Shown one piece after another: positions 23,660-33,500 of a DNA stretch of 36,261 bases. How positions within the stretch are numbered: position 1 is the first letter of the stretch; every line of letters starts with the position of its first letter. The notes below the pieces were generated by a model, which was not told the origin of the DNA, made no database searches, and saw nothing but the letters and a program-made list of their open reading frames with translations. Both the position numbers and the translations under genes were made by a program. Source of the stretch: Flavobacteriaceae bacterium UBA4022 (GTDB lineage Bacteria; Bacteroidota; Bacteroidia; Flavobacteriales; Flavobacteriaceae). The stretch spans positions 3,629 through 39,889 of the forward strand of contig DGAU01000025.1 of assembly GCA_002384055.1 (NCBI GenBank). Reading direction: 5' to 3'.

Positions 23660-25093
23660 GTCAATTGCCAACTTGTATTTCAGCCACTCATACAATTGTT
23701 GCTCATCGCTGGCAATTTGTTTTTTGGTGCTCTGGGGTAACCACTGCGTCTCAAAAACAACCATCGTATCAATTCGATCGAAATTCGAAATCAAAGTGCT
23801 GGCATACCGCAATTCCTTTAGATTACGGTAATGGATTTTGGCCTCTTCACAGAGTGCTTCAAACGGCACTTTTTTCGCCTCTAGCTTTATGAGCCTTGCC
23901 AATTCACGTTCCAAAATGGCAATCTTTTGCTCCTTATTATAAATCTCCAAAGAGTCCCTTGAGCGCAACTCTGCCAAGTAGCGCATTTCATTTTCAACAT
24001 CATTTTCTTCAATGTTTTGATTCAGCATCAGCTCAGTGCCATTCAAGGCCTTATAGTTGGTCAAGCGCGATCTGAGAAGTTCGAAGGTAACGGGGTCTAT
24101 TTGTTGTCCACCAAAGGAAGTGATCTCGATCACAGACCCTGTTTCAGGCAAGTATTTGGCCGTCGCGTATTTCTTGATATAAGAGGCATTGGGTAAACCA
24201 TTGAGCTCCTTTTCTATGAACTGACGCGCATCAATATTAAAGCTGCTTTCCTTTAAAACACTATAGAAGGTAAACCCTGCAGGTATCATGACCAGTAACG
24301 CCAAAAACGAAGCAAAGCGCGCTATTTTGCGGCGGCGCGCCGAATTGGCATAATTGAGCATTGGAAAACGCAAGACTTTCAAAACAATAAACGTCGCCAA
24401 AGCAATAAATATAGTGTTGATCACAAACAGATAGAATGCCCCTGCGGCAAATGCCATTCCGTTTGGATTGCCCAAAACGGCTTGCGACAAACCAAAACCA
24501 ACGGTACACAAAGGGGGCATCAACGCGGTGGCAATAGCTACACCATAAATTACGCTCGCCACAGTTCCCTTTTTAGTTCGGGCGATGATCAAGGCCAACC
24601 CACCAAAAAAGGCAATCAAAACATCCCGGATATCCGGCTTGGTTCTGGCCAATAATTCGGATGATTCTTCACGAAGTGGAAACAACCAAAAAAACAAAAA
24701 AGCCGTTAAGACACTCAATAGAATCATCACGCCAAAGTTGATGAGTGATTTTTTTAGCGTGTCAATATCATTGATGGCTATAGATAAGCCAATCCCTAAA
24801 ATTGGTCCCATGAGGGGAGAAATTAACATCGCTCCGATGACCACTGCTGTTGAATTGGCATTGAGGCCAATGGAAGCCACGAATATCGAACATATCAGAA
24901 TCCAAGCTGTAGCTCCTTTGAAGGGAATATCTTTGATGATCGCTTCAATGGTACTCTCTCGGTCCGTGTCGCCTCGAAAATCGAGTAATTCAATAATAAA
25001 CACTTTCACTTTAGACCAAAGACCTATGGCCGCTGAACTGATTTCAGAAGAATTTGTCGTGGTGTCTGAACTAGAATTGTTAGGTGATTCCAT
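23642..25093 (-). CDS. DUF389 family membrane protein with long soluble C-terminal region
   Basis: The 483-residue protein has a hydrophilic, S/T/N-rich lead (1-25) and then about seven membrane segments between residues 60 and 285. The DUF389 hallmarks are STAVVIGAMLISPLMGPILGIG and ATALMPPLCTVGFGL. The last about 200 residues are soluble and contain a predicted coiled coil (EIYNKEQKIAILERELARLIKLEAKKV). Members of the family are widespread and poorly characterised; transport or sensing has been suggested but not shown. It starts 50 bases after the SprT-like gene on the same strand, so it may be the third gene of the dehydrogenase-SprT unit. The C-terminal extension is longer than in compact DUF389 proteins. 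Confidence 0.9.
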   Translation of the reverse strand: MESPNNSSSDTTTNSSEISSAAIGLWSKVKVFIIELLDFRGDTDRESTIEAIIKDIPFKGATAWILICSIFVASIGLNANSTAVVIGAMLISPLMGPILGIGLSIAINDIDTLKKSLINFGVMILLSVLTAFLFFWLFPLREESSELLARTKPDIRDVLIAFFGGLALIIARTKKGTVASVIYGVAIATALMPPLCTVGFGLSQAVLGNPNGMAFAAGAFYLFVINTIFIALATFIVLKVLRFPMLNYANSARRRKIARFASFLALLVMIPAGFTFYSVLKESSFNIDARQFIEKELNGLPNASYIKKYATAKYLPETGSVIEITSFGGQQIDPVTFELLRSRLTNYKALNGTELMLNQNIEENDVENEMRYLAELRSRDSLEIYNKEQKIAILERELARLIKLEAKKVPFEALCEEAKIHYRNLKELRYASTLISNFDRIDTMVVFETQWLPQSTKKQIASDEQQLYEWLKYKLAIDTLVVR

Positions 25094-25143
25094 ATTCTGT
25101 TATTAGCTTGAATTCATTAAGCGGCAAAAGTTGTCTGCGTATT

Positions 25144-25752
25144 TTAGTGGTCTGGGATATATGTTTCGACCTCAGCATTTGGCGAAAATAAATAGGTTCT
25201 TCCGGTACTGTTTTCGGTACACTCAAAACGCTTAACCCGTTTATTTCCCTTGGTAAAAACACGCCCGTTATGGATTTTGAATTGAGTCCCTACAGGCAAC
25301 TCAAAGATATAGTTTTTTTCATTCTCAGGATCATATGATTTTAGAGCCAAGGACAAATCGGCGTCACTATCACTGCTCGCTTTCGGGTTCTTGAAGTAAT
25401 GAGCCAAATAAGGCAACACCTCTTGCGGAAATATTTCGGGCCGCAAAAAAGGCAAGAATAACTGCCGAAAGACTAACTTCCATTCTTTTCCGTGAGGTTT
25501 AATCCGTAATCCGTAATTTTTAAAAGCTTCCAAGTGGGCCAATTCATGGATTAAGGTCAAAAGAAAACGATAAGGATTCAAATTAGCATTGATGGTAATT
25601 TGGTGACTCCCCGATGGAAGTTGCCGGTAATCGCCATGACGCGTCACACGCTGAGGCACGACCTTGACCACCACATCATGTTGCTGTACCATTGCTAAAA
25701 CAGGCTGAATTGCCAAATCCGGCAAAAAAACTCCTATTGAATCCACAGACAT
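25144..25752 (-). CDS. SprT-like zinc-binding domain protein
   Basis: The 202-residue protein has the SprT/M48-like motif HELAH at 69-73 (H69, E70, H73), with a likely third ligand H87 in KPHGKEW. This is the same spacing as in SprT and Spartan. The C-terminal half (about 105-202) is beta-rich (YIFELPVGTQFKIHNGRVFTKG, then KRFECTENSTGRTYLF) and has only one cysteine, so the four-cysteine zinc ribbon of classical SprT proteins is absent. SprT-like proteins in eukaryotes cleave DNA-protein crosslinks; a protease role here is plausible but unproven. The ATG at 25752 is 2 bases after the stop of the short-chain dehydrogenase, so the two are co-transcribed. Confidence 0.87.
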   Translation of the reverse strand: MSVDSIGVFLPDLAIQPVLAMVQQHDVVVKVVPQRVTRHGDYRQLPSGSHQITINANLNPYRFLLTLIHELAHLEAFKNYGLRIKPHGKEWKLVFRQLFLPFLRPEIFPQEVLPYLAHYFKNPKASSDSDADLSLALKSYDPENEKNYIFELPVGTQFKIHNGRVFTKGNKRVKRFECTENSTGRTYLFSPNAEVETYIPDH

Positions 25753-25754
25753 AC

Positions 25755-26438
25755 TTAGGGCGTAGATTGTGATATAGGGAGGACTTTGCCATTATAAAAA
25801 CGGCCGTCTTCGAGGGCAAATTTCAAAATATATTGGGCCATTTGACGTGCAGAGTGTGGCGCTTTATAGCCTGGAAAAGCCGCTTCAAGCATTTCGGTTT
25901 GGACAGCACCTAAGGCCAAAACATTAAACCTTGGCCCGTGTTCTTTATATTCTTCTGCCAAGACTTCGTTCAGGATATTTAGTGCTCCTTTACTGCTGCT
26001 GTATCCCGTGAGCCCAGCAAATTTCGCGCTGCCTTGAACACCGCCCATACTGCTTAATGAAACTACATGAGCATCAGAGGACATCATGGGTATCAAGGCC
26101 TTAATTAATGCCATAGGAGCAAAAGTGTTGACCGCATACATCCGCTGCATGTCCTCCATAGTCAACTCAGCAAAAGGCTTATTGATCAGATGTCCGGCAT
26201 TATTGATCAAGATATCGACCTGGGGCCAATGTGCTCCGATATAAGTAACAGCCCGCTCCAAATCGCTGGACTGTGTTATGTCGCAATCTAGTGCATGACA
26301 ATTTTGAAGTTGCAATTTGTTGATGGACTCTGTTTGACGCGACAACGCCAACACCTGATGACCAGAAGCAGCAAATAATTGGGCTAACTCAAATCCGATT
26401 CCACGGCTTGTCCCGGTAATGACCACATGTTTTATCAT
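25755..26438 (-). CDS. Short-chain dehydrogenase/reductase
   Basis: The 227-residue protein is a classical SDR. The cofactor motif is TGTSRGIG (8-15), NNAGH is at 79-83 and the catalytic set is S130, Y146 and K150 in YSSSK. It lacks a conserved acidic residue right after the second strand (LSRQTESIN), which suggests NADP(H) preference. The substrate cannot be read from the sequence. A perfect -7 box sits four bases before the ATG at 26438, so the mRNA is likely leaderless. The SprT-like gene begins 2 bases after the stop; a functional link between the two is not evident. Confidence 0.92.
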   Translation of the reverse strand: MIKHVVITGTSRGIGFELAQLFAASGHQVLALSRQTESINKLQLQNCHALDCDITQSSDLERAVTYIGAHWPQVDILINNAGHLINKPFAELTMEDMQRMYAVNTFAPMALIKALIPMMSSDAHVVSLSSMGGVQGSAKFAGLTGYSSSKGALNILNEVLAEEYKEHGPRFNVLALGAVQTEMLEAAFPGYKAPHSARQMAQYILKFALEDGRFYNGKVLPISQSTP

Positions 26439-26442
26439 AGCC

Positions 26443-26450
26443 CAAAGATA
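26443..26450 (-). promoter_or_regulatory. Candidate -7 box for the dehydrogenase unit, four bases from ATG
   Basis: The minus strand reads TATCTTTG, a perfect TAnnTTTG match, separated from the ATG at 26438 by GGCT. A transcript starting at the usual distance would be leaderless. Confidence 0.55.
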
Positions 26451-26454
26451 AACA

Positions 26455-26488
26455 AAACCCGCTATCCTAAAAAAAAGACAACGGGTTT
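26455..26488 (-). terminator. Possible terminator after the pyruvate dehydrogenase E2 gene
   Basis: AAACCCG and CGGGTTT (26455-26461 and 26482-26488) can pair, but the loop is 20 bases and contains a run of eight T residues on the minus strand. It lies between the E2 stop and the dehydrogenase promoter, which is where a terminator is expected. The long loop makes this uncertain. Confidence 0.35.
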
Positions 26489-26511
26489 CAAATTGAATGA
26501 AGACAGCCTGA

Positions 26512-28125
26512 TCAGACGAACATCGTCACTGGCTGCTCGATATAATTGCGTAATGTTTGTAAAAACTTGGCCCCCGTAGCGCCATCGACTGTGCGGTGAT
26601 CGCAGGCCAATGTTACCGTCATGGTATGTCCGACAACAATAGCGCCATCTTTTACCACTGGCTTTTGGATAATGGCACCAACGGACAAAATCGCCGAATT
26701 CGGCTGATTGATGATCGATGTAAATTCTTTAATGCCGAACATCCCTAGATTCGATACCGTAAATGTGCTGCCTTGCATCTCATCTGAAGTCAGTTTTTTG
26801 GACCTTGCTTTACTTGCCATTTCTTTGACCGCCACTCCTATTTGTGAGAAGCTTAGTTGGTCGGCAAACTTTACAACTGGAACCACTAAACCATCAGCAA
26901 CAGCAACAGCAACACCCATATGGATGTGCTTGGCTATTTTAGTAGCTTGGTTTTCCCACTGACTATTGACCTGCGGGTGTTTGCGTAGTGCCATAGCACA
27001 AGCTTTTACCACCATATCATTGAATGAGACCTTAACCCCTTCTGTGCTATTAATGGCAGTTCGTGCGGCCATGGCATGGTCCATATCCATCTCCACGGTA
27101 AGGTAATAATGTGGTGCTGTAAATTTTGATTCACCCAATCGCTTCGCGATGGTCTTGCGCATCTGAGAATTTGGAATACTTTCGAAAGACTCAATACCAA
27201 CGGGCACATAATGTGCCGCTCCAGCAGTGCTCGGCTGATAGTTTTCAACATCTCGTTTGATGACCCGTCCGTGCTCGCCGCTACCCACTATGTGCGCAAC
27301 ATCAATACCCTTTTCTTGAGCTAATTTTTTGGCCAAAGGGGAGATAAATCGGCGGACACCATCGGCAACAGTTGGTGTTGCAACAGGCACAGAAACAACA
27401 GAAGCGACCGTTTCCGTCGCCGCGGGCGCAACCTTCTCAGGCGCTTGGCTAACTTCTGCCACAGGTGCTGCTGCAGCCGTATTACCGGTAATTCCAGAAA
27501 CGTCTGTTCCCTTCGGCCCAATGACCGCCAATAATGCATCGACTAGTGCCGTACCTCCTTCTGGAATTCCAATTTTTAACAAGGTCCCCGTATAGAAGGA
27601 CTCGAATTCCATTGTGGCTTTGTCCGTTTCGATTTCGGCCAAAATATCACCTTCGGCAACCGTATCGCCTTCTTTTTTAAGCCATGACGCGACCGTACCT
27701 TCTTCCATAGTGTCGCTGAGTCGTGGCATGGTAATGACTTGAACTCCTGCGGGCAAAGCTGTGCCTGCATTAATTGTGGTGCTCCCTGGGTTGTCAGGGA
27801 TATTATCTTGAGTCACTGCAGCCGGAGTATTTGAGGTCTGGACCGTTGCAGGGGCTACCGAACCAATCATGCCAGAAATATCTTCACCAGCATCACCTAT
27901 TATGGCCAAAAGAGCATCCACATAGGCGGTTTCGCCTTCGGCCAAACCAATATGCAAAAGTGTTCCTTCGTAAAACGATTCGAATTCCATTGTGGCTTTA
28001 TCGGTTTCGATCTCAGCAAGGATGTCGCCTTCTTTAACAGCGTCCCCTACTTTTTTCAACCAGTTGGCCACCGTACCTTCTTCCATGGTATCGCTAAGAC
28101 GGGGCATTGTGATGATTTCAGCCAT
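26512..28125 (-). CDS. pdhC: Dihydrolipoamide acetyltransferase (E2) of pyruvate dehydrogenase, two lipoyl domains
   Basis: The 537-residue protein has two lipoyl domains with identical lysine contexts (ETDKATMEFESF, lipoylated K43 and K169). An Ala/Pro/Thr-rich linker follows, then an E3/E1-binding domain (RRFISPLAKKLAQEKGIDV, HGRVIKRDV), a second linker and the catalytic acetyltransferase domain. The active-site motif is DHRTVDGA with H510 and D514. It transfers acetyl groups from E1 to CoA in the cytosolic complex. It starts 3 bases after the E1 alpha stop, so both are made together. The E1 beta and E3 genes are not here. The two lipoyl domains share protein sequence but differ at many synonymous positions. 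Confidence 0.95.
   Translation of the reverse strand: MAEIITMPRLSDTMEEGTVANWLKKVGDAVKEGDILAEIETDKATMEFESFYEGTLLHIGLAEGETAYVDALLAIIGDAGEDISGMIGSVAPATVQTSNTPAAVTQDNIPDNPGSTTINAGTALPAGVQVITMPRLSDTMEEGTVASWLKKEGDTVAEGDILAEIETDKATMEFESFYTGTLLKIGIPEGGTALVDALLAVIGPKGTDVSGITGNTAAAAPVAEVSQAPEKVAPAATETVASVVSVPVATPTVADGVRRFISPLAKKLAQEKGIDVAHIVGSGEHGRVIKRDVENYQPSTAGAAHYVPVGIESFESIPNSQMRKTIAKRLGESKFTAPHYYLTVEMDMDHAMAARTAINSTEGVKVSFNDMVVKACAMALRKHPQVNSQWENQATKIAKHIHMGVAVAVADGLVVPVVKFADQLSFSQIGVAVKEMASKARSKKLTSDEMQGSTFTVSNLGMFGIKEFTSIINQPNSAILSVGAIIQKPVVKDGAIVVGHTMTVTLACDHRTVDGATGAKFLQTLRNYIEQPVTMFV
27517..28125 (-). repeat. Intragenic duplication: two lipoyl-domain segments, 378 bases apart
   Basis: The coding segments for residues 1 to about 77 and 127 to about 203 of the E2 protein repeat with a period of 126 codons. 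The central block around the lipoyl lysine is identical in protein, while third codon positions differ (for example GCTTTATCGGTTTCGATCTC against GCTTTGTCCGTTTCGATTTC on the plus strand). Confidence 0.85.
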
Positions 28126-28128
28126 AAC

Positions 28129-29127
28129 TTATAATTTGTGGGGTAAAAATGGATAATCCTCTTGTTGATATACGGTATCGTACATCACACTTTTTTCGGG
28201 ATAAGGGGATGATTCTGCGAACTGTTCACACTCCGCCACTTTATCTTTTACCCTTTGGTCGATTTCTGAAATTTGTTTCTCGCTCGCCCATTTGTTGTCA
28301 TAGATGTGATTCAAGACATGTAAAATCGGATCTTGTTCTTGCATATTTGCAACCTCATCTTTGGTGCGATAATGTTGGGCATCACTCATGGAGTGACCGC
28401 GGTAACGATAGGTCCGAATCTCCAAGAAGGTTGGCCCTTCTCCTTTTCTTGCACGGGCAATAGCTTCGTCCAATTCTTTGGCGACCATTTCGGGCTTCAT
28501 CCCATCGACAGGACGGCAAGGCATATCATAACCCAAGCCTAATTTCCAAATTTCTGAATGGTTCGCGGTTCGTTCCACCGAAGTTCCCATGGCATAGCCG
28601 TTGTTTTCAACACAAAAAACCACTGGAAGTTTCCACAACATCGCTAGGTTAAACGTTTCGTGCAAAGCACCCTGGCGCGTTGCTCCGTCCCCCATAAAGG
28701 TCAAGGTAACGCCACCTGTATTGTGATATTTATCGCCAAAGGCTAAACCAGCACCCAGAGGAATTTGTCCCCCAACGATACCATGTCCACCATAAAAACG
28801 ATGTTCTTTCGAAAAGATATGCATAGAGCCACCCAAACCTTGAGAGGTTCCCGTGGCTTTACCGTAAAGCTCTGCCATGACACGCTTAGGATCAACACCC
28901 ATACCAATGGGCTGAACGTGACAACGATAAGCCGTAATCATTTTGTCCTTAGTCAAGTCCATCGCGTGTAATGCTCCTGCCAAAACAGCTTCTTGACCAT
29001 TGTATAAATGCAAGAATCCGCGCACCTTCTGGTTGATGTATACTTGTGCGAGTTTATCTTCGAACTTGCGCCAAAACATCATGTTCTCATACCAATCGAG
29101 GTACGTTTGTTTGGTTATTTTTTTCAT
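28129..29127 (-). CDS. pdhA: Pyruvate dehydrogenase E1 component, alpha subunit
   Basis: I chose the ATG at 29127 (MKKITKQTYLDWYENM); the open frame upstream begins at a TTG at 29160 with no homology. The 332-residue protein has the thiamine diphosphate motif GDGATRQGALHETFNLAMLW...ENNGYAM, the HxH-like RCHVQPIGMG region and the regulated-loop equivalent YRYRGHSMSDAQHYR. It decarboxylates pyruvate together with E1 beta, which is encoded elsewhere. The E2 gene follows 3 bases later. A -7 box at 29169-29176 would give a leader of about 36 bases. Separate location of E1 beta is common in flavobacteria as I recall. Confidence 0.95.
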   Translation of the reverse strand: MKKITKQTYLDWYENMMFWRKFEDKLAQVYINQKVRGFLHLYNGQEAVLAGALHAMDLTKDKMITAYRCHVQPIGMGVDPKRVMAELYGKATGTSQGLGGSMHIFSKEHRFYGGHGIVGGQIPLGAGLAFGDKYHNTGGVTLTFMGDGATRQGALHETFNLAMLWKLPVVFCVENNGYAMGTSVERTANHSEIWKLGLGYDMPCRPVDGMKPEMVAKELDEAIARARKGEGPTFLEIRTYRYRGHSMSDAQHYRTKDEVANMQEQDPILHVLNHIYDNKWASEKQISEIDQRVKDKVAECEQFAESSPYPEKSVMYDTVYQQEDYPFLPHKL

Positions 29128-29168
29128 CCTATAAAAGAGATTTGTCTTTACGTCCAACAAATGAATCG

Positions 29169-29176
29169 CAAAAATA
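29169..29176 (-). promoter_or_regulatory. Candidate -7 promoter box for pdhA-pdhC
   Basis: The minus strand reads TATTTTTG, a perfect TAnnTTTG match, about 41 bases before the ATG at 29127. It supports the start at 29127 over the TTG at 29160. No good -33 TTG is seen. Confidence 0.5.
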
Positions 29177-29280
29177 CGTTATTCTAAGTTTCTATAAAAC
29201 CACTTAAGACCAAAAATATGCGCGAAAAGCTTAGGGATTTTCTCTTTTCTTGAAGATTGGACCTATGTCGGGAGACGGTA

Positions 29281-29312
29281 AAAAAAAATGACCTCTAAAG
29301 GAGGTCATTTTT
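29281..29312 (-). terminator. Rho-independent terminator after porV
   Basis: AAAATGACCTC and GAGGTCATTTT pair perfectly around a 5-base loop (29296-29300). On the minus strand the hairpin is followed by eight T residues. It starts about 27 bases after the porV stop and ends the porU-porV unit before pdhA. The T run on the other side would also let it work on the plus strand, although no plus-strand gene runs into it. The remainder of 29177-29338 holds nothing I recognise. Confidence 0.8.
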
Positions 29313-29338
29313 CATGGGATACATCATCCTGATTTATG

Positions 29339-30493
29339 CTAATATTCTGTATAACTATTGCCTAGGTTAAAGGTCAAACCGAAACGCAATGTCCCTTCTA
29401 AAGGACTACGCACATTAGATGTCGAGAACAAATAAGACAAATCAATATCAATTGAGGTGTATTTGAATCCGGCCCCTAAGGAAAGGAACTTACGCGAACC
29501 CTTATCTACACTTTCGTTGAAGTAACCGGTGCGCAATGCAAAGACATCTTGGTACCAATACTCGACACCCAAGGCCCAAGTAAACTCGCTCAACTCTTCA
29601 CTAAATCCCCCTGGCGCATCGCCAAATGACGAGAACATACCAGAAACAAAACCAATATTGTTATACGCGTCGGCATCTTCGGCATCCAACACGCCATCCC
29701 CATTAAAATCCTGAGGTGTTGGCACTAAGAGTTTATTAAATTCAATGTTGGCCCCCACGGTGTTGTACTGATCTAGAATGAAATCAAAACCACCACCGAC
29801 ACCTAACTTAGTTGGCAAGAAGTTCTCTTGTCCTACGTCGTCATATTTTATTTTTGGGCCCACGTTTGACACGTTGAAACCCGCACGCCAGCGGCCGTTA
29901 AAATCATTCATAGCGACTTCTTCGCTTTGGTAATAACCTGAAACATCTACCGCAAATGAACTCGCTGCAGACGCATCTTCGGTCGAGGCTTGAATCTTTA
30001 AATCCGATCGCAAGTAACGGCCTGTAACGGCCATCGAAAAGCGATCACTTAAACGCAACGCATAAGAAACATCAAAGGTGAATTCGTTCGGACTCTGGAT
30101 CAGTGGTTCTTGATCGAAGGTATCTCTCAACTCAATATCACCCAGACTGAAATAACGAAAACTTACCGCTACAGCACTGCGCTCATTCATGCGGTTGTAA
30201 TAAGTCAAATTACCCAAAAAGATGTCGTTGACCAAGCTACTTAGGTAAGGAGTATAAGTCACACCAAACCCTTGCTCGCTTGTAGAAAAGGCATATTTAG
30301 AAGGATTCCATTGTTGCGAAAAGGCATCAGCAGAAGTGGCCACACCCATATCACCCATACCGCCTGCACGTGCATCAGCAGCAATCAACAAAAAGGGAAC
30401 ACCTGTGGTAATAGGTTGTGGAGCAATGTCCTCCTGAGCGAAAGTTGTTACCGTGGTCAGCAACAAAAAAAGAACAGTAAAAATCTTTTTCAT
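29339..30493 (-). CDS. porV: Type IX secretion outer-membrane protein PorV (LptO)
   Basis: The 384-residue protein has a signal peptide (MKKIFTVLFLLLTTVTTFAQ) and the N-terminal PorV signature GVPFLLIAADARAGGMGDMGVAT, followed by QQWNPSKYAFS. The remainder is an outer-membrane beta barrel of the FadL-like type, ending in a strand RFGLTFNLGNSYTEY. PorV carries type IX substrates from the translocon to the PorU peptidase in the attachment complex. It starts 36 bases after porU and has a possible promoter of its own in that gap. It is followed by a strong terminator. A DVDA-like loop (DFNGDGVLDAEDADAYNN) resembles a dockerin or EF-hand calcium loop, as in other PorV proteins. Confidence 0.95.
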   Translation of the reverse strand: MKKIFTVLFLLLTTVTTFAQEDIAPQPITTGVPFLLIAADARAGGMGDMGVATSADAFSQQWNPSKYAFSTSEQGFGVTYTPYLSSLVNDIFLGNLTYYNRMNERSAVAVSFRYFSLGDIELRDTFDQEPLIQSPNEFTFDVSYALRLSDRFSMAVTGRYLRSDLKIQASTEDASAASSFAVDVSGYYQSEEVAMNDFNGRWRAGFNVSNVGPKIKYDDVGQENFLPTKLGVGGGFDFILDQYNTVGANIEFNKLLVPTPQDFNGDGVLDAEDADAYNNIGFVSGMFSSFGDAPGGFSEELSEFTWALGVEYWYQDVFALRTGYFNESVDKGSRKFLSLGAGFKYTSIDIDLSYLFSTSNVRSPLEGTLRFGLTFNLGNSYTEY

Positions 30494-30509
30494 GAGGTTT
30501 AGTTTTTGA

Positions 30510-30517
30510 CAAATATA
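30510..30517 (-). promoter_or_regulatory. Candidate -7 promoter box for porV inside the porU-porV gap
   Basis: The minus strand reads TATATTTG, a perfect TAnnTTTG match, 16 bases before the porV ATG. It would allow porV to be transcribed more strongly than porU, in keeping with the higher copy number expected for a shuttle protein. That last point is inference. Confidence 0.5.
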
Positions 30518-30529
30518 CTTTTTAATTAT

Positions 30530-33500
30530 TTATAGGATTACCAGTTTTTCATATTTCTCGGCCGTTTTACCTGATAAAGCGGACCTTACAGACAGCTTAT
30601 ACACATAGACCCCCTTGCCAATTGGGTCGCCAAAATCATCCCGTCCATCCCAGATAATGTCTCGTGAAAGATAACCCTGAGTAACAACAGTTTGCTCATG
30701 ACTCCAAACAACCTTACCCGATACCGTAAATACCTGAACTTGGACATCCAGGGGTTCAAAAGGCCGGTTGTGGTTGAACCAAAATTCTGTGTAATTGACA
30801 AATGGATTAGGGTAATTGAGCACGCGAGATATTGCCAATTGATCGCCGCCTGCGACGACAAAATCAATGGTCGACACAGAGGAATTATTATAAGTATCCC
30901 AGGCTTTGACCTGTAAACTATGTGGTCCATTTTCGAGATCTCTTAGCTTGAACTGAGCCGTGCCTTTTGTAAAATCATCAACACCGGCTTGGTAATAATC
31001 ATTCAAAACAAATGGATTAGCAGTATCTCCATCAAGGATGGCGACCAAATCATGCCCAATACCACCAGTGGTATTGAGACCACTCATATCAACCAATTTG
31101 ACAATTAAAATAGGATTGTCATTGGTTGTTCCACCCGAAATAAAACTGTCATCATTCATGAATAATTCAATTTCAGGACCTTGCAAATCCTGTGGCGCAT
31201 TTTCATTGATGCCCCCAACCAAGACATTGAGGTTGTAACCCGTTTGGTCTTCAAATTGTGCATTGCGCTGGGCATAAAAACTCACTTTACCTTCGCCCAC
31301 AGGCACCTGGATGTCACGAGGCACAATAAATTCGAAATCGAAACGCCCGCTGGTCACCGTGGCCTGCCCGTTGAACAGCACCTCGCCCAAGGTCTTAAAA
31401 TTCATGATCAAAAGATTCGTGGTACTCCCGTCATTATCGTAATCCGTCCCATTGTCTCTAATACCGTCATTAGCCAAGGTCGCCCGCTGCAGATCTTTAT
31501 CAAAGATTTTGACTTGGAGTAAACCACTGTAATCGGGCATGGCGTTGCCGGAGGGGTCAAGTACAACACCGCTGAGCTTTACGCGGCTAAGTGCTTTTAA
31601 GGTGTCTGAGGCGACGCCAAGAGGCGCATCATTAATAGCCGTTAGTCTGATTTGTTTTTTAGGAAAAGCCAGATGCATGGCCGGGTCTCCAATATAAAAA
31701 ATGACCCTCTTGTTGTTGGATCCGATCAAGTTTTTGGTCAGCCTAAGGGCTTCTGAAGGGGCTGGGGGCTGATCCAAACCAAAGCCAAAAAGATATTCGG
31801 ACAACAGCGTATTGAAATCGACCCCAAGGGTCACACTGACCGAGCGCGTTGTGGTAATGAGCGATGCAGCACCGCCCTGAGCATTCCAAAACGTCAGTTC
31901 TCCAGCAGTCACACGTAGCGGATTATCAAACTTTGAAAATTCACAGGTGACAGTTACAAAGCAGGGATAGCGGTCATCATTGCGCAAGTCTTGCGCGGTT
32001 TCTTTGGTATAAATAAATTCTTTGGCCAATCCATCTTCACCCCCATGTCCAAAATAATTAACAATAAGCGCGCCGAGTTCTATGGCGTTTTCTATCGCCT
32101 CTTTGGCCTGGGGATATCGATTACCCCCGGCGGAGGTTTGCTGTTGAAAGGCATCGATATGGATTTTTTTGACATTGACAGAGGGGCGTTCGGCACTTAC
32201 ACGATCTGCAATGGAATCCAAAGTAACTTCTAATGCCCGGTATTCCCATCCGACATCTACGTCATCAGAAATGATCACAAAATTATTGCGCCATTGGCCA
32301 AAGGACTCCTGGTTAGAATAAGACAAGATCTTATCCACCACGGTCTTAGCCAAGGAAGGGGTGTCGGCCAAAATACGTCCGACAGCAATATCCAAACTAT
32401 GAGACGACGACATGGCACCCTCGTTTAAATCCATCATGCCATAAAAATCATCAGACATGAAAGAATTGAAGGTGTCCACACTCGAGAGCGTATGGTATGA
32501 CGGCACCATATTGTTGTTGCCGGATAATCGATCCTTGTAATCGACTGAAGTGTCTCCAAAAAGACAGAGGTATTTAATCCGCTGGTCAAAACCAGAAGCA
32601 TTTTCATAAATGTAGCGCACCAAATTGCGGATAGCCGAAACATCCTGTTTACCAGAACTGAACTCGGTATAGATTTCTTGTAAGGTAACAACCCTGACCC
32701 GCAAGCCATTTTGCTCACGATGATGATTGGCCAAGCGATTGGCCGCAGACCACAAGACTGAAGGGGTTACAATTAAATAATCGATGTCTTCAAATTGACC
32801 GTTGGCACCCACAAACAAATCTCCTTTGAGGTTCTGATTCGCGACGATGGGATCACTGCCGCGCGACGGTGTAAGAAAATCTGAACCATCTAAAGCCACA
32901 TACCGACTGGCCAAACCAAGCTCCGCTTTGAACGAAAATGTCCCAAGCGCCTCATCATTTGCTATGCGTTTGATGGCAAAAGGATCCGTCACATCCCAAA
33001 CTTGGGTCACGGAAGCTGCATTAGTAATATCATATCGGACAATCCCTGAGTTTGTCGGCGCATCATTATTGCGAAACAAAAGCTGTCCACCCCCCGCGGT
33101 AAGTGAACGAGTGGCCTCTACACGAACATAATCGAGGTAGCCTATACTGGAGGGATTTCCTGAATTATTATAGTTGATATCCACAGTAATCGATGGGCCA
33201 GAAAGCGTAAAATCTTCTCTAAAAGAGTCCACACTCAGCAGGGTTGGATCGTTGACCGCATTAAAATTCAAGGGGTCTATAGCTACATTATTGACCGAAA
33301 CTTGCATGCTTGTTGGCACATCTGAAGCCGCGGCTGCCCGCACCCTTACCTCAACTGGCTCACTGGTCAATCGATTCTCGAAGCTAAAAACATACTGCTG
33401 ATCATTTTGGATGTCAAATCGATTGCCAAACCACTGCCGACCAACCTTGGCTGGTGAATAGGTGTCCTCTTCGTGGAATTTAATTTCCTGAAAAGAATTA

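Noticed and set aside
24585..25106. A 173-codon plus-strand frame antisense to the DUF389 gene
   Set aside because: It lies wholly opposite a well-supported gene, has no recognisable motif or promoter, and its composition fits a mirror of hydrophobic codons.
29128..29160. Upstream extension of pdhA to a TTG at 29160
   Set aside because: The added 11 residues are not part of the family, and the ATG at 29127 gives the standard N-terminus.
31181..31522. A 113-codon plus-strand frame opposite porU
   Set aside because: It lies inside the C-terminal half of porU, which is intact and conserved.
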